In this document: positions 17,860 to 27,208 of the stretch, one piece after another
Position numbering within the stretch: position 1 is the first letter of the stretch
How the letters are laid out: every line of letters starts with the position of its first letter
Assembly: GCA_049282265.1 (NCBI GenBank)
Contig: JBAPTR010000199.1
Coordinates: forward strand, 77,924-141,923
DNA length: 64,000 nucleotides
Reading direction: 5' to 3'
From: CAYUCJ01 sp049282265
Lineage (GTDB): Bacteria > Desulfobacterota > DSM-4660 > Desulfatiglandales > Desulfatiglandaceae
Made by a program: the position numbers and the translations under genes
Notes under the pieces: model-generated
What the model saw: the letters and a program-made list of their open reading frames with translations, nothing else
Told to the model about the DNA's origin: nothing
The model's database searches: none

Positions 17860-18741
17860 ATGCTGTCTATTAACATGAAGCAACTTTTAGAAGCAGGCGT
17901 CCATTTTGGACACCAAACCAGGCGATGGAACCCGAAGATGAAACCCTATATCTTCGGCGCCAGGAATGGAATTCATATCATTGACCTTCAAAAGACGGTC
18001 AGGCTCTTCAGAACGGCCTATGATTTCACCGCCAAAATCGTTTCCGAAGGCTATCCGGTTCTGTTTGTGGGCACGAAGAAACAAGCCCATGATTCCATCG
18101 TGGAAGAGAGCGAGCGCTGCGGGATGTTTTTCATGGTCAACCGATGGCTGGGGGGGACCCTCACGAATTTTCAAACGATCAAAAAGAGCATAAATCGGCT
18201 CAAAGAACTTGAGGCCATGAAAAATGACGGCACCGTCAACCGTTACACCAAAAAAGAAGCGCTGAAAATGGACAAGGAACTCGAGAAACTTGAGAAAAAC
18301 CTCGGTGGCATCAAAAACATGGATGAACTGCCGGGAGCTTTGTTCGTTGTGGATCCAAAAAGAGAAAAAATCGCCGTCAATGAAGCCAAGAAACTCGGCA
18401 TACCGGTCGTGGCTATAGCTGATTCAAATTGTGACCCTGAAGCGATCGATTTTCTCATTCCCGGTAATGATGATGCCATTCGAGCTATTCGCCTCATCTG
18501 TTCCAAGATTGCGGAAGCCTGTATTGAAGGTCACAGCATTGCGGAAGAACGGTTGCGCGCCGAAGTCGAGCTTCAGAAGGAAAAGGAAGAAGCCGAGGCT
18601 GAGGCCGAAGTTGAAGCCAAAGCCGAAGCCCTGAAGCCTGCAGAAGGTGGAGGAAAAGGCCCCGAGGTCATTATCGTGTCCAAGAAAGAAGAGGCCGGGA
18701 CCGGGGATACACAAGAGCCTGGCGAGGCTGTTTCCGACTAG
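17860..18741 (+). CDS. rpsB: 30S ribosomal protein S2
   Basis: Small-subunit protein S2. 293 residues from ATG 17860, 7 bases after AAGGAGG. The start MKQLLEAGVHFGHQTRRWNP and later RNGIHIIDLQKT and LGIPVVAIADSNCDP are S2 signatures. The core ends near residue 235. A C-terminal tail of about 55 residues follows, first an EAEAEAEVEAKAEA-type acidic/alanine repeat, then a Gly/Glu-rich end; E. coli S2 (241 residues) lacks it. First gene of the rpsB-tsf-pyrH-frr translation/UMP-kinase cluster. Confidence 0.97.
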   Translation: MLSINMKQLLEAGVHFGHQTRRWNPKMKPYIFGARNGIHIIDLQKTVRLFRTAYDFTAKIVSEGYPVLFVGTKKQAHDSIVEESERCGMFFMVNRWLGGTLTNFQTIKKSINRLKELEAMKNDGTVNRYTKKEALKMDKELEKLEKNLGGIKNMDELPGALFVVDPKREKIAVNEAKKLGIPVVAIADSNCDPEAIDFLIPGNDDAIRAIRLICSKIAEACIEGHSIAEERLRAEVELQKEKEEAEAEAEVEAKAEALKPAEGGGKGPEVIIVSKKEEAGTGDTQEPGEAVSD

Positions 18742-18812
18742 AGGGCTCTTTCGAACAACATGGCTAACGATTGCCTGATGAGCATTAAGGATAGACATGG
18801 AGGGATTGAACA

Positions 18813-19415
18813 TTGGAAATAACGGCAACACTTATTAAGGAATTAAGAGAAAAGACCGGCGTGGGCATTATGGACTGTAAAAGCGCCTTGTCGGAATGTG
18901 ACGGCGACCTCCGGAAGGCCGTCGATTGCTTGAGGAAAAAAGGCATTGCAACGGCGAAAAAAAGGAGTGGGCGCGCCACGTCCCAAGGCCAGGTGCAATC
19001 CTATGTGCACAGCGGCGGAAAAATCGGAGTCCTGGTGGAGGTTAATTGTGAGACGGACTTCACAGGAAAAACAGAGGACTTCACAAATTTTACCAGAGAC
19101 CTGGCTATGCAGATTGCTGCATCGAACCCTCTCGCCATTGATCGAGACCGTATCCCTGCCGATATCATTGTCAAGGAAAAGGAAATTTATGGAACCCAGG
19201 CCAGGGAGACCGGTAAGCCCGACAAAGTGATTGAAAAAATAGTGGAAGGCAAGATGAAGAAGTTCTACGCCGAGGCCTGTCTTCTTGAACAGCCCTTTGT
19301 AAAAAACCCTGACATATCTGTTCAGGATCTTGTTAATGAGTTGATGGCCAAGACAGGTGAAAACGTCATTATCAGACGATTTGCCCGATTTCAACTGGGA
19401 GAGGAGGATGCATAG
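18813..19415 (+). CDS. tsf: Elongation factor Ts (short form)
   Basis: Nucleotide exchange factor for EF-Tu. 200 residues, against about 280 in E. coli: the short type with one of the two core subdomains reduced. TTG at 18813 is the start, with GGAGGG (18799-18804) 8 bases upstream; ITATLIKELREKTGVGIMDCK follows at once, the conserved N-terminal domain, and CETDF is present. The stop codon lies inside the pyrH reading frame start, an 8-base overlap. Confidence 0.95.
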   Translation: MEITATLIKELREKTGVGIMDCKSALSECDGDLRKAVDCLRKKGIATAKKRSGRATSQGQVQSYVHSGGKIGVLVEVNCETDFTGKTEDFTNFTRDLAMQIAASNPLAIDRDRIPADIIVKEKEIYGTQARETGKPDKVIEKIVEGKMKKFYAEACLLEQPFVKNPDISVQDLVNELMAKTGENVIIRRFARFQLGEEDA

Positions 19416-20136
19416 AACATCCCCGCCATTCAAGCGAGTCATGCTTAAGTTGAGCGGGGAAGCCCTTATGGGGGGACAGGTCTTCGGCATAGACCCGTTG
19501 ATCTTGAAATCTATCGGAGAAGAGATTGCCTCTGTTTACGCTCATGGCGTTCAGATTGCCATAGTCATTGGTGGTGGAAATATATTTAGGGGTCTTGAAT
19601 CTTCTTCTTACGGCGTTGGGAGGGTCAAGGCCGATTACATGGGCATGCTCGCCACAATCATTAATGCCCTGGCCCTTGGAGAAATCCTGGAACGTATTGG
19701 GGTGGAGACAAGGGTGATGACTGCCATTGACATGATCAAGGTGGCGGAACCATACATCCGGGGGCGCGCGCTCAGCCATTTGGCCAAGAATCGCATAGTC
19801 ATTTTCGGTGCCGGCACGGGGAACCCCTATTTCACAACAGATACGGCGGCAGCCCTGAGGGCCATGGAGATCGATGCGGATATCCTGTTGAAAGCGACGA
19901 AAGTCGATGGCATTTACGATTCCGACCCAGAAATAAATGCTTCCGCGAAACCCTTTCGCAGGCTTTCCTACAAGGAAGTCCTGGAGAAAAACCTGAAAAT
20001 TATGGACCTGACCGCTGTTTCTCTGGCCATGGAACAAGGCCTGCCTATCAGGGTCTTCAACCTCGCAAAAAAGGGAAATATTTTGAAAGTCATTGCCGGA
20101 GAGGATGTGGGGAGTTTGGTCACTGCCCATTCATAA
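19408..20136 (+). CDS. pyrH: Uridylate kinase
   Basis: UMP kinase of the amino-acid-kinase fold, making UDP from UMP and ATP. 242 residues from ATG 19408, which overlaps the tsf end; GGGAG at 19397-19401 is 6 bases upstream. Motifs: KLSGEALMG, VIGGGNIFRG, ADYMGMLATIINALAL, and ATKVDGIYDSDP. Hexameric and usually allosterically regulated by GTP/UTP. Its place between tsf and frr is the widely conserved bacterial order. Confidence 0.96.
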   Translation: MHRTSPPFKRVMLKLSGEALMGGQVFGIDPLILKSIGEEIASVYAHGVQIAIVIGGGNIFRGLESSSYGVGRVKADYMGMLATIINALALGEILERIGVETRVMTAIDMIKVAEPYIRGRALSHLAKNRIVIFGAGTGNPYFTTDTAAALRAMEIDADILLKATKVDGIYDSDPEINASAKPFRRLSYKEVLEKNLKIMDLTAVSLAMEQGLPIRVFNLAKKGNILKVIAGEDVGSLVTAHS

Positions 20137-20157
20137 GGACTGTAGAGGAGAGGAATC

Positions 20158-20715
20158 ATGAAACAGGAAATATTTTCTGATTTGCGTGAAAAAATGGCCC
20201 ATACGGTCGAGGCACTTGAACGAGATTTCAAAAAAATCAGAACCGGCCGAGCCTCTACCGCCTTGCTTGAAGGCATCAAGGTAACCTGCTATGATACCCA
20301 AATGCCTCTTGAACAGGTTGCCTCTCTGTCTGTCCCTGAAAGCAGGCTTATCACGATTCAGCCCTGGGATCAGTCTATCATTGGTGAAATTGAGAAAAGC
20401 ATCCTCAAATCCGAACTGGGTCTGAACCCCATGAACGATGGCAAGTTAATACGGATATCTATACCTCCGCTGACTGAAGAGAGGCGTAAAGAACTTGCAA
20501 AACTGGCCAAGAAGATGGCGGAAGAAAGCAAGGTCGGCATTCGAAATCACAGACGTGATGCCAACGAGATGTTCAAAAAGCTCAAGAACGATAAGGAAAT
20601 TTCCGAGGATGTGTTATTTAAATCCCAGGAAGACGTCCAGAAAGCGACTGATGAATTTATCACTGAGATAGATCGGGTCACGAAAGAGAAAGAAAAGGAA
20701 ATCCTGGAATTTTAG
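20158..20715 (+). CDS. frr: Ribosome recycling factor
   Basis: Splits post-termination ribosomes with EF-G. 185 residues, the standard length. The coiled three-helix-bundle signatures are present: FKKIRTGRAS, then TRIT-like RLITIQPWD, IPPLTEERRKEL and VGIRNHRRDANE. SD GAGGAGAGG lies 6-8 bases before ATG 20158. A 171-bp gap follows before uppS; I see no convincing terminator in it. Confidence 0.97.
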   Translation: MKQEIFSDLREKMAHTVEALERDFKKIRTGRASTALLEGIKVTCYDTQMPLEQVASLSVPESRLITIQPWDQSIIGEIEKSILKSELGLNPMNDGKLIRISIPPLTEERRKELAKLAKKMAEESKVGIRNHRRDANEMFKKLKNDKEISEDVLFKSQEDVQKATDEFITEIDRVTKEKEKEILEF

Positions 20716-20886
20716 TGCCCGCTAACGCCTCGCCAACTCCGTCTGGGCCTAAACGGCAAGGGACATCACGAGCAGCCCTCGATCCCCCTTTGCAAATCTG
20801 CCTTACATCTGCATTGAGCCACGGATCCGGATATCACGCCATCAGATGCTTGCTGTTGACCATCATTCTTTTCGAAGGATAAGATA

Positions 20887-21654
20887 GTGTTCGATCCAGA
20901 CAAACTCCCCCGTCACATAGCTATTATCATGGACGGAAACGGTCGGTGGGCCAAGCGCCGCAGTCTGGACAGGGTCCGTGGGCACCATGTGGGCGCCGAA
21001 TCCGTCAAGGAAATTGTTCGTGCCAGCCGTGAAATTGGAATTCCCTGGCTGACCCTCTATGCCTTTTCCGAGGAAAACTGGAACAGGCCCAAATATGAGG
21101 TCCGCGTCCTCATGAATCTCCTGAAACGTTTTCTGAAAGGTGAAATGGATGAGATGCACAAGAACGGCATTCGTCTTCGTGCGATCGGAAGAATTGAAAA
21201 GCTTCCCGCGGCTACAAGAAATACCCTGAATGAGGCTATTGAATATACTGCTCTCAATCGGGACATGACATTGACGCTGGCACTGAGTTATGGGGGAAGA
21301 CAGGAGATTCTGGACGCCTTTCGACACCTGGGTTCCCAGGTTGAACACGGGGCACTTTCCCCTTCAGAAATAACAGAAGAGACGATTTCCCGCTCGTTAT
21401 ATACCTCCGACATCCCGGATCCCGAGCTCTTGATCCGCACAAGCGGCGAACATCGAATCAGCAATTTTCTGTTATGGCAAATCGCCTATACCGAAATTTA
21501 TGTTACGCCGACCCTTTGGCCCGATTTTAGAAAAGAAGAGTATTACCTTGCAATTGAAGACTTTCAAAAAAGAGAAAGACGGTTCGGCTTTACTTCTGAG
21601 CAATTGATGAAATCACATTTGTATAAAGACCACAGGGAGACGATCGATAAGTGA
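20887..21654 (+). CDS. uppS: Isoprenyl transferase (undecaprenyl diphosphate synthase)
   Basis: Cis-prenyltransferase making the C55 carrier lipid for peptidoglycan and O-antigen. 255 residues from GTG 20887, with AAGG-type SD about 8 bases upstream. Catalytic Asp16 in IIMDGNGRWA; SFSEENW-like AFSEENWNRP; C-terminal PDPELLIRTSGEHRISNFL and the WPDF end, all diagnostic of UppS. One base separates its stop from the cdsA ATG. Confidence 0.95.
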   Translation: MFDPDKLPRHIAIIMDGNGRWAKRRSLDRVRGHHVGAESVKEIVRASREIGIPWLTLYAFSEENWNRPKYEVRVLMNLLKRFLKGEMDEMHKNGIRLRAIGRIEKLPAATRNTLNEAIEYTALNRDMTLTLALSYGGRQEILDAFRHLGSQVEHGALSPSEITEETISRSLYTSDIPDPELLIRTSGEHRISNFLLWQIAYTEIYVTPTLWPDFRKEEYYLAIEDFQKRERRFGFTSEQLMKSHLYKDHRETIDK

Positions 21655-21655
21655 C

Positions 21656-22459
21656 ATGCATCTGAAACGCTGGCTCACCGGCATCATAGCCGTACCCATA
21701 CTTATCTTGCTTATCGGCCCGGGACCCAGGTGGGCCTTCTATACGATTGTCTACCTCGTTTCCCTGGTGGGCCTTATGGAATTTTACAAGATAACCGCGC
21801 CGGAACTTCCAAGGATCCTTCAGGTCAGCATATACACTCTCACATTGCTGATTTTTTTCCTCTTCAAGAAAGGGAGCCTTTTTCTCGTTCTTGGGGTGTT
21901 TCCTTTTCTCGCCTTTTTCCCCATGGTGTTTTTCATGCTCACTTTCGGCCGTTCACAGAATGGCGCCTCAAAGAACCTGGGAAGCGTCGTCATGGGGCCC
22001 GTCTACATTACCCTTCCTTTGGCCCTGCTCCTGTGGATCGATCGGGCTCCTTCGGGTAACCTGTGGATTTTTTTCATGCTGGCCGTTGTATTCGCGAGCG
22101 ATACCGGAGCATTTTACTTCGGAAAACTCTTCGGATCCCATAAGATGTACAAGGCCGTCAGTCCGGGAAAAACCTGGGAAGGAGCAGTGGGGGGTCTTGT
22201 GAGCAGTGTTACCGCCTCTTTTGTTTTTTCAAGACTTGTGGAGCTGAACCAGCGCGACATCAGCATTGTCCTCCTCGCGGTCTGCCTCTCCCTGGCGGAA
22301 CAATGTGGGGATCTCACTGAATCCATGATCAAGCGAAGCCACGGCGTAAAGGATTCCGGCCGCATTCTTCCGGGCCATGGAGGGATTCTTGATCGAATAG
22401 ACGGCCTGCTTTTTGCAATACCCATCATCTACGGTTACCTGTGGCTTTCAATGAAATGA
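21656..22459 (+). CDS. cdsA: Phosphatidate cytidylyltransferase
   Basis: Integral membrane enzyme making CDP-diacylglycerol from phosphatidic acid and CTP. 267 residues, about eight hydrophobic segments. The family signature is complete near the C-terminus: KRSHGVKDSGRILPGHGG followed by DRIDG. Product feeds PssA and Psd encoded 4 kb downstream. ATG 21656 follows the uppS stop immediately, so translation is coupled. Confidence 0.95.
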   Translation: MHLKRWLTGIIAVPILILLIGPGPRWAFYTIVYLVSLVGLMEFYKITAPELPRILQVSIYTLTLLIFFLFKKGSLFLVLGVFPFLAFFPMVFFMLTFGRSQNGASKNLGSVVMGPVYITLPLALLLWIDRAPSGNLWIFFMLAVVFASDTGAFYFGKLFGSHKMYKAVSPGKTWEGAVGGLVSSVTASFVFSRLVELNQRDISIVLLAVCLSLAEQCGDLTESMIKRSHGVKDSGRILPGHGGILDRIDGLLFAIPIIYGYLWLSMK

Positions 22460-22500
22460 TCCTATCTTTACTATAGAAAGGCATTTCCAGGGCATTGCCT

Positions 22501-23661
22501 ATGAAAAACATAACCATTTTGGGATCCACCGGATCCATCGGGGTACAGGCCCTGAAGGTCATAGAAAGACATCCGGACCATTTCAGGCTCGTTGCCCTTG
22601 GCGCGGGAAAGAATATCGCACTCCTTCAGCAACAGGTAAAAAAGTTCAACCCCCTTGCAGTGGCGGTCCGGGACGAAAGGCTTGCAGGGGCCATCGCACA
22701 GCGTTTTTCAGGGACGAACGCTCCCATGATTTTTTCAGGAACCCAGGGGCTGATACAACTGGTCCGGCTGGATCAGGTTGACACCGTCATCTCGGCCATG
22801 TCGGGCGCGGCAGGGCTCCTACCCAGTTTTTCGGCCATTCAGGCCGGCAAAGACCTTGCCCTGGCCAATAAGGAAACAATGGTCATGGCGGGGGATCTGG
22901 TCATGAGGGAGGCAAAGAGGCAAGGCGTCGCCGTCCTGCCCATTGACAGTGAACACAGTGCTATACTCCAAGCGCTGCAGGGACACTGCCGGGACGACCT
23001 GAGGCGTGTCGTACTCACCGCTTCGGGAGGACCATTCAGAAGTCACTCGGCGGAGCAGTTGAAAAACGTCACCCTGGAAGAAACCCTCAATCACCCCAAC
23101 TGGCAAATGGGTCCCAAGATTACCGTGGATTCGGCAACCTTGATGAACAAAGGACTGGAGGCGATTGAAGCGAAATGGTTTTTCGATCTGGACATGGATC
23201 AAATCAGCATTCTCATACACCCTCAGAGCATTGTGCATTCCATGGTGGAATATCGGGACGGGTCTACCGTGGCGCAGCTGGGTGTTCCCGACATGATGAT
23301 CCCCATTTCCTATGCGCTCACTTATCCCAGACATTATGACAATGACCTTTTCCCCCTCTCACTTGAAACCGTGGGAACGATCACCTTTGAGAAGCCCGAC
23401 CTGAAGAAATTCAGATGTCTGGCGCTCGCCCTGGATGCCGCCTCAATCGGGCAAAGCATGCCTACTGTGCTGAATGCGGCAAATGAAGTGGCCGTTTCAG
23501 AGTTTCTGGCTGGACGAATCCGTTTTTTGCAAATAGCTGAATTGGTTGAAAAGACAATGGCACAGCATGTCCCCTACCCTGTCGAGGCAATGGAGTCCGT
23601 GATGGAAGCGGACAGGTGGGGACGGGAGAAGGCCGGGAGCCTGCTTTCGGGTCTTTGTTAG
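22501..23661 (+). CDS. dxr: 1-deoxy-D-xylulose 5-phosphate reductoisomerase
   Basis: Second step of the non-mevalonate isoprenoid pathway: converts DXP to MEP with NADPH and a divalent metal. 386 residues from ATG 22501; a TTG two codons earlier is possible, and a CAGGG SD precedes both. NADPH-binding ILGSTGSIG at residue 5, LALANKETMVMAG, metal/substrate region LPIDSEHSAI, TASGGPFR and HPNWQMGPKITVDSATLMNK. Supplies precursors for the UppS product encoded just upstream. Confidence 0.96.
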   Translation: MKNITILGSTGSIGVQALKVIERHPDHFRLVALGAGKNIALLQQQVKKFNPLAVAVRDERLAGAIAQRFSGTNAPMIFSGTQGLIQLVRLDQVDTVISAMSGAAGLLPSFSAIQAGKDLALANKETMVMAGDLVMREAKRQGVAVLPIDSEHSAILQALQGHCRDDLRRVVLTASGGPFRSHSAEQLKNVTLEETLNHPNWQMGPKITVDSATLMNKGLEAIEAKWFFDLDMDQISILIHPQSIVHSMVEYRDGSTVAQLGVPDMMIPISYALTYPRHYDNDLFPLSLETVGTITFEKPDLKKFRCLALALDAASIGQSMPTVLNAANEVAVSEFLAGRIRFLQIAELVEKTMAQHVPYPVEAMESVMEADRWGREKAGSLLSGLC

Positions 23662-23732
23662 GAAATTTACTGGAAAATGGTTTTGAGCTGCATTATATTA
23701 CACTTATTCTGTTCCAAAAGCGGTGACAAAAT

Positions 23733-24812
23733 ATGACATTTTTTTCTTATTATTTACTCCCCTTTCTCATCATTCTGGGAATCCTGATTTTCTTTCATGA
23801 GCTGGGGCACTTTATCTTTGCAAAGTATTTTGGTGTAAGGGTACTGAAATTTTCTCTCGGCTTCGGAAAAAAACTGGTGGGCAGGAAATGGGGGGACACG
23901 GAGTATCTCATCTCCATGATTCCCTTGGGCGGCTATGTCAAGATGTTTGGAGAAACCGATGACGACAGCCAGCCGCTCACCCCTGAAGAAGAAAAATATT
24001 CCTTCAGTCACCAACCTGTCTTGAAGCGTATGGCCATTGTGGCCGCAGGACCCGTGTTCAACCTAATTTTGGCCCTCGTTATCTTTTGCCTTTTTTACAT
24101 TGGTGTAGGGAAACAGATCATATTGCCCGAGGTGGGGCAGGTTCGGGAAAATTCTCCGGCGCAGACCGCCGGTCTTGAAAAAGGAGATCTCATTGTCGCG
24201 GTGGATGGCCGACAGATTTTTTCCTGGGATGAAATCAAAGAGGCCGTTCACAACCGTGCGGGACAAAGGGTGATCTTCAAAATCAAAAGGAATCAGGAAT
24301 CCTTGACCTTCACCGTTATTCCCGAAGAAAGCCTCTCGCAAAACATCTTCGGTGAAAAAATCAGCACAGCCCTTGTTGGCATTGTAGCTTCGGGAAAATT
24401 CAAGACCCTTTCGCTGACTGCCGGGGCAGCCGTCGTAGAAGGGGGAAAAAAGACCTGGGATATCATCAGGCTGACCTGTCTGACCGTGGTCAAGCTCTTC
24501 GAGAGGGTCATCCCCATCAAGACCCTCGGCGGACCCATTTTGATCGGCCAGATGACCGGTCAGCTCGCACAGCAGAGCTTTGTTTACCTTCTCCCCTTCA
24601 TGGCGGTTATCAGCATAAATCTCGGGATATTGAACCTGCTCCCCATTCCTATTCTAGACGGCGGCTTTATTGTTTTTCTTCTCGTCGAATTGATTATCGG
24701 CAAACCCTTGAGCCTCAAGAAACGCGACATGGCCCAGAAAGTGGGACTTTTCCTGTTGATTATGCTTATGGCAGTGGTCATTTTTAATGATGTAACCCGG
24801 CTTTTCCAATAG
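23733..24812 (+). CDS. rseP: RIP metalloprotease, site-2 protease RseP
   Basis: Intramembrane zinc protease that trims anti-sigma factors and signal-peptide remnants. 359 residues. Zinc motif HELGH at residues 22-26 in the first membrane helix, PDZ domain at about 125-190 (GLEKGDLIVAVDG), and the third-helix motif NLLPIPILDGG around residue 300 supplying the Asp ligand. Only one PDZ domain is seen, against two in E. coli RseP. Co-directional with dxr and tsaB. Confidence 0.95.
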   Translation: MTFFSYYLLPFLIILGILIFFHELGHFIFAKYFGVRVLKFSLGFGKKLVGRKWGDTEYLISMIPLGGYVKMFGETDDDSQPLTPEEEKYSFSHQPVLKRMAIVAAGPVFNLILALVIFCLFYIGVGKQIILPEVGQVRENSPAQTAGLEKGDLIVAVDGRQIFSWDEIKEAVHNRAGQRVIFKIKRNQESLTFTVIPEESLSQNIFGEKISTALVGIVASGKFKTLSLTAGAAVVEGGKKTWDIIRLTCLTVVKLFERVIPIKTLGGPILIGQMTGQLAQQSFVYLLPFMAVISINLGILNLLPIPILDGGFIVFLLVELIIGKPLSLKKRDMAQKVGLFLLIMLMAVVIFNDVTRLFQ

Positions 24813-24820
24813 AATCTCTT

Positions 24821-25552
24821 ATGATCCTTGCCCTCAATACTTCTACGCTCCAGTTTAGCCTGGCACTGCTGGATACGGATGGGGAAATACTCGCGGAGTG
24901 CATGTTTTCAGCGAATCATAAGCACTTTGAAGGCTTTGTCCCGGCAATCCATTTTCTCATGAATGCCTCGTCCGGAAACGCTAAAGAACTCAGGGCCGTT
25001 GCCGTCTCTTTGGGCCCGGGGAGTTTCACCGGCCTTCGGGTTGGTCTTTCCACAGCCAAGGGATTGTGCCACGGATTGGACATTCCTCTGATCGGCATCT
25101 CAAGCACCGAGGGCCTGGCGAACCAGATACCTTTTTGCCCTCTTCCCATATGCCCTGTTATCACCTCAAGGCGGGGAGAAGTCTTTACGGCCCTTTTCGA
25201 AAGGGATGAGCAGAATGTTATGAAAAGGCTCATGGAAGACAGGAGCGCGCGCTTCGATGCCCTGCCCTCGCTCTTTCCTGAAGACGTGGTTTTCATCGGA
25301 AATGATTTCAGGCAACAGGCCCCGACCCTGCGGCATCTTTTTGGTTCAAAGACTGTTCTGGCACCGCCGCACCATTGGTATCTCAGAGGAGCGTCCATAG
25401 GTCATCTGGGTGCAATCCGGCTGCAAAAGGGGGATCTGGACGACCCAAGAAATCTCTCTCCCGCCTATTTCAGGCCACCGGATATTCGCCCCAATCCCCA
25501 TCCTCTGCTGAGAGACACCACCCATGAAGCAGGCGCCAACCATGGCCGATGA
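24821..25552 (+). CDS. tsaB: tRNA threonylcarbamoyladenosine biosynthesis protein TsaB
   Basis: Non-catalytic ASKHA-fold partner of TsaD in making t6A37 on ANN-decoding tRNAs. 243 residues. MILALNTST at the N-terminus is the phosphate-1 loop; AVSLGPGSFTGLRVGLSTAKG is the TsaB/TsaD signature. The C-terminal third is variable, as in the family. No metal-binding HxxxH is present, so it is TsaB and not TsaD. Starts 8 bases after the rseP stop. Confidence 0.9.
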   Translation: MILALNTSTLQFSLALLDTDGEILAECMFSANHKHFEGFVPAIHFLMNASSGNAKELRAVAVSLGPGSFTGLRVGLSTAKGLCHGLDIPLIGISSTEGLANQIPFCPLPICPVITSRRGEVFTALFERDEQNVMKRLMEDRSARFDALPSLFPEDVVFIGNDFRQQAPTLRHLFGSKTVLAPPHHWYLRGASIGHLGAIRLQKGDLDDPRNLSPAYFRPPDIRPNPHPLLRDTTHEAGANHGR

Positions 25553-25651
25553 GACTCCCTGCGGAAAACCACGAGGCTTCCCGGGGGAAAACCCTTTGCA
25601 TTCATAATTGCAACTGAAATGAGACGATGAATTTGGATCTGTCCTATGGCA

Positions 25652-25681
25652 TTGACAAATATGCATAAGACGTACTATCTT
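25652..25681 (+). promoter_or_regulatory. Sigma70-type promoter for psd-pssA
   Basis: TTGACA (25652-25657), an 18-base spacer and TATCTT (25676-25681), 48 bases before the psd ATG. A consensus -35 in the 176-bp gap after tsaB suggests that the phospholipid genes have their own transcript. Confidence 0.55.
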
Positions 25682-25728
25682 TCAGCCAGTGAGCAAAGTC
25701 CGGAGGGCAGGTTTATACGATTGCCGAC

Positions 25729-26388
25729 ATGAATCTCTCGCGTGTAAATAACAAATGGCCGGTGGCCAGGGAGGGCTTGCCCTTCATCCTGACGGGCATC
25801 CTGCTCACGGTCCTTTTCTCTGTCTTCGGCTGGCATATACCGACCTTTTTCTTGGGGTTCATGACGATTTTCGTCATCTACTTTTTTCGAGACCCCGGTC
25901 GAACCTGTAGCTGCCCGGAGGATGAGGTTGTCGCTCCGGCGGACGGTCGGATCGTAAAGATCCAGGAAATTGAAGATGAAACGAATCCCCTGGGAGAACC
26001 GGCGATTCTTGTCAGCATCTTCATGAACCTGTTCAATGTGCACGTCAATCGTGTTCCGGTTTCAGGCACTATAGAGAAGGTAGACTACCATCCGGGAAAG
26101 TTTTTTTCAGCCAATCTGGACAAGGCTTCGTTACTCAATGAGCGTAACTGCCTTATCCTCGAGACCCGGACCTCCAGGCGCATTGCCGTAACCCAGATTG
26201 CCGGCCTCGTGGCCAGACGAATCGTTTGCTGGGCAGGAAAAGGAGACCGTTTTGAGACGGGCCAGAGATTTGGGCTCATTCGGTTTGGATCCAGACTGGA
26301 TGTCCACCTGCCTAAGAACAGCGAAGTGACAGTCCGAATGGGTCAAAAGGTCAAGGCGGGCCAAACCGTTATAGGAAGACTGACATGA
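25729..26388 (+). CDS. psd: Phosphatidylserine decarboxylase (short, archaeal-type proenzyme)
   Basis: Pyruvoyl enzyme making phosphatidylethanolamine from phosphatidylserine. 219 residues, the short Psd class. One hydrophobic hairpin at residues about 17-52, then FFRDPGR, APADGRIVKI, FMNLFNVHVNRVPVSG, and the self-cleavage site FGSRLDVHLP with Ser188 expected to become the pyruvoyl group. Overlaps pssA as ATGA, which pairs the decarboxylase with the enzyme that makes its substrate. Confidence 0.93.
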   Translation: MNLSRVNNKWPVAREGLPFILTGILLTVLFSVFGWHIPTFFLGFMTIFVIYFFRDPGRTCSCPEDEVVAPADGRIVKIQEIEDETNPLGEPAILVSIFMNLFNVHVNRVPVSGTIEKVDYHPGKFFSANLDKASLLNERNCLILETRTSRRIAVTQIAGLVARRIVCWAGKGDRFETGQRFGLIRFGSRLDVHLPKNSEVTVRMGQKVKAGQTVIGRLT

Positions 26389-27200
26389 AAAGAAAAAGAC
26401 GACCAAGAAGAAGAAAAAGGGGTATCTACCTGCTGCCGAATTTATTTACTTCGGCCAGTCTTTTTGGTGGATTTTATGCCATTATTGCCGCTATCCAGGG
26501 GGAATTTCCACTAGCAGCAACAGCCATACTCATCTCTTGTGTCTTTGATGCCCTAGACGGTAAGATTGCCCGTTATACGCAGACTTCCAGCCGGTTCGGG
26601 AGTGAATATGATTCCCTTTCAGACATGGTTGCCTTTGGGATAGCCCCCGGCATCCTGGTATTTCTATGGGCACTCAAACCCTTTGGGCGGCTTGGCTGGC
26701 TTGCCTCTTTCATGTATGTGGTGTGTGGGGCACTCCGTCTGGCCCGATTCAATGTGCAGAAAGATACCATGGAAATGAATTATTTCAAGGGACTTCCAAT
26801 CCCCGGGGCTGCGAGTCTGATCGCCTCACTGGTTCTCTTCGCCACGGCAATGGGAGGCATACCGGTTGGATCAAAGCATATCCTCATCATCACACTCACC
26901 TATGTGCTTTCGTTCCTCATGGTCAGTACCGTTGATTATCCCAGTTTCAAGGGCCTGGAGTTTAAGAGTCGAAAGTCTTTCAACGTCCTCGTTTCCATCA
27001 TACTGATAGCCGTTGTCATCGCCTACAAGCCAAAAGTGATGCTTTTTTTCGTCCTTGCCGCCTACACGCTGTCCGGTCCGGTCATCACCTTGTATCGGCT
27101 CAAGGCCAAACGGGCTGAAAAAAATAGGGCCGCTGAAGAAAGGGCTCGCACCGCTGCCAAGGAACTGAAGAGCGCAGCTGAAAATGGAGCCCCCCGGTAG
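26385..27200 (+). CDS. pssA: CDP-diacylglycerol-serine O-phosphatidyltransferase
   Basis: Membrane CDP-alcohol phosphotransferase making phosphatidylserine from CDP-DAG and serine. 271 residues, about eight hydrophobic segments. The catalytic motif D-x2-D-G-x2-A-R-x8-G-x3-D-x3-D is seen as DALDGKIARY, then GSEYDSLSDMVAFGIAP. The N-terminus is strikingly basic (MKRKRRPRRRKRG) and the C-terminus ends in a charged Ala/Glu/Lys tail. Overlaps psd. Confidence 0.93.
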   Translation: MKRKRRPRRRKRGIYLLPNLFTSASLFGGFYAIIAAIQGEFPLAATAILISCVFDALDGKIARYTQTSSRFGSEYDSLSDMVAFGIAPGILVFLWALKPFGRLGWLASFMYVVCGALRLARFNVQKDTMEMNYFKGLPIPGAASLIASLVLFATAMGGIPVGSKHILIITLTYVLSFLMVSTVDYPSFKGLEFKSRKSFNVLVSIILIAVVIAYKPKVMLFFVLAAYTLSGPVITLYRLKAKRAEKNRAAEERARTAAKELKSAAENGAPR

Positions 27201-27208
27201 CAACCGTC

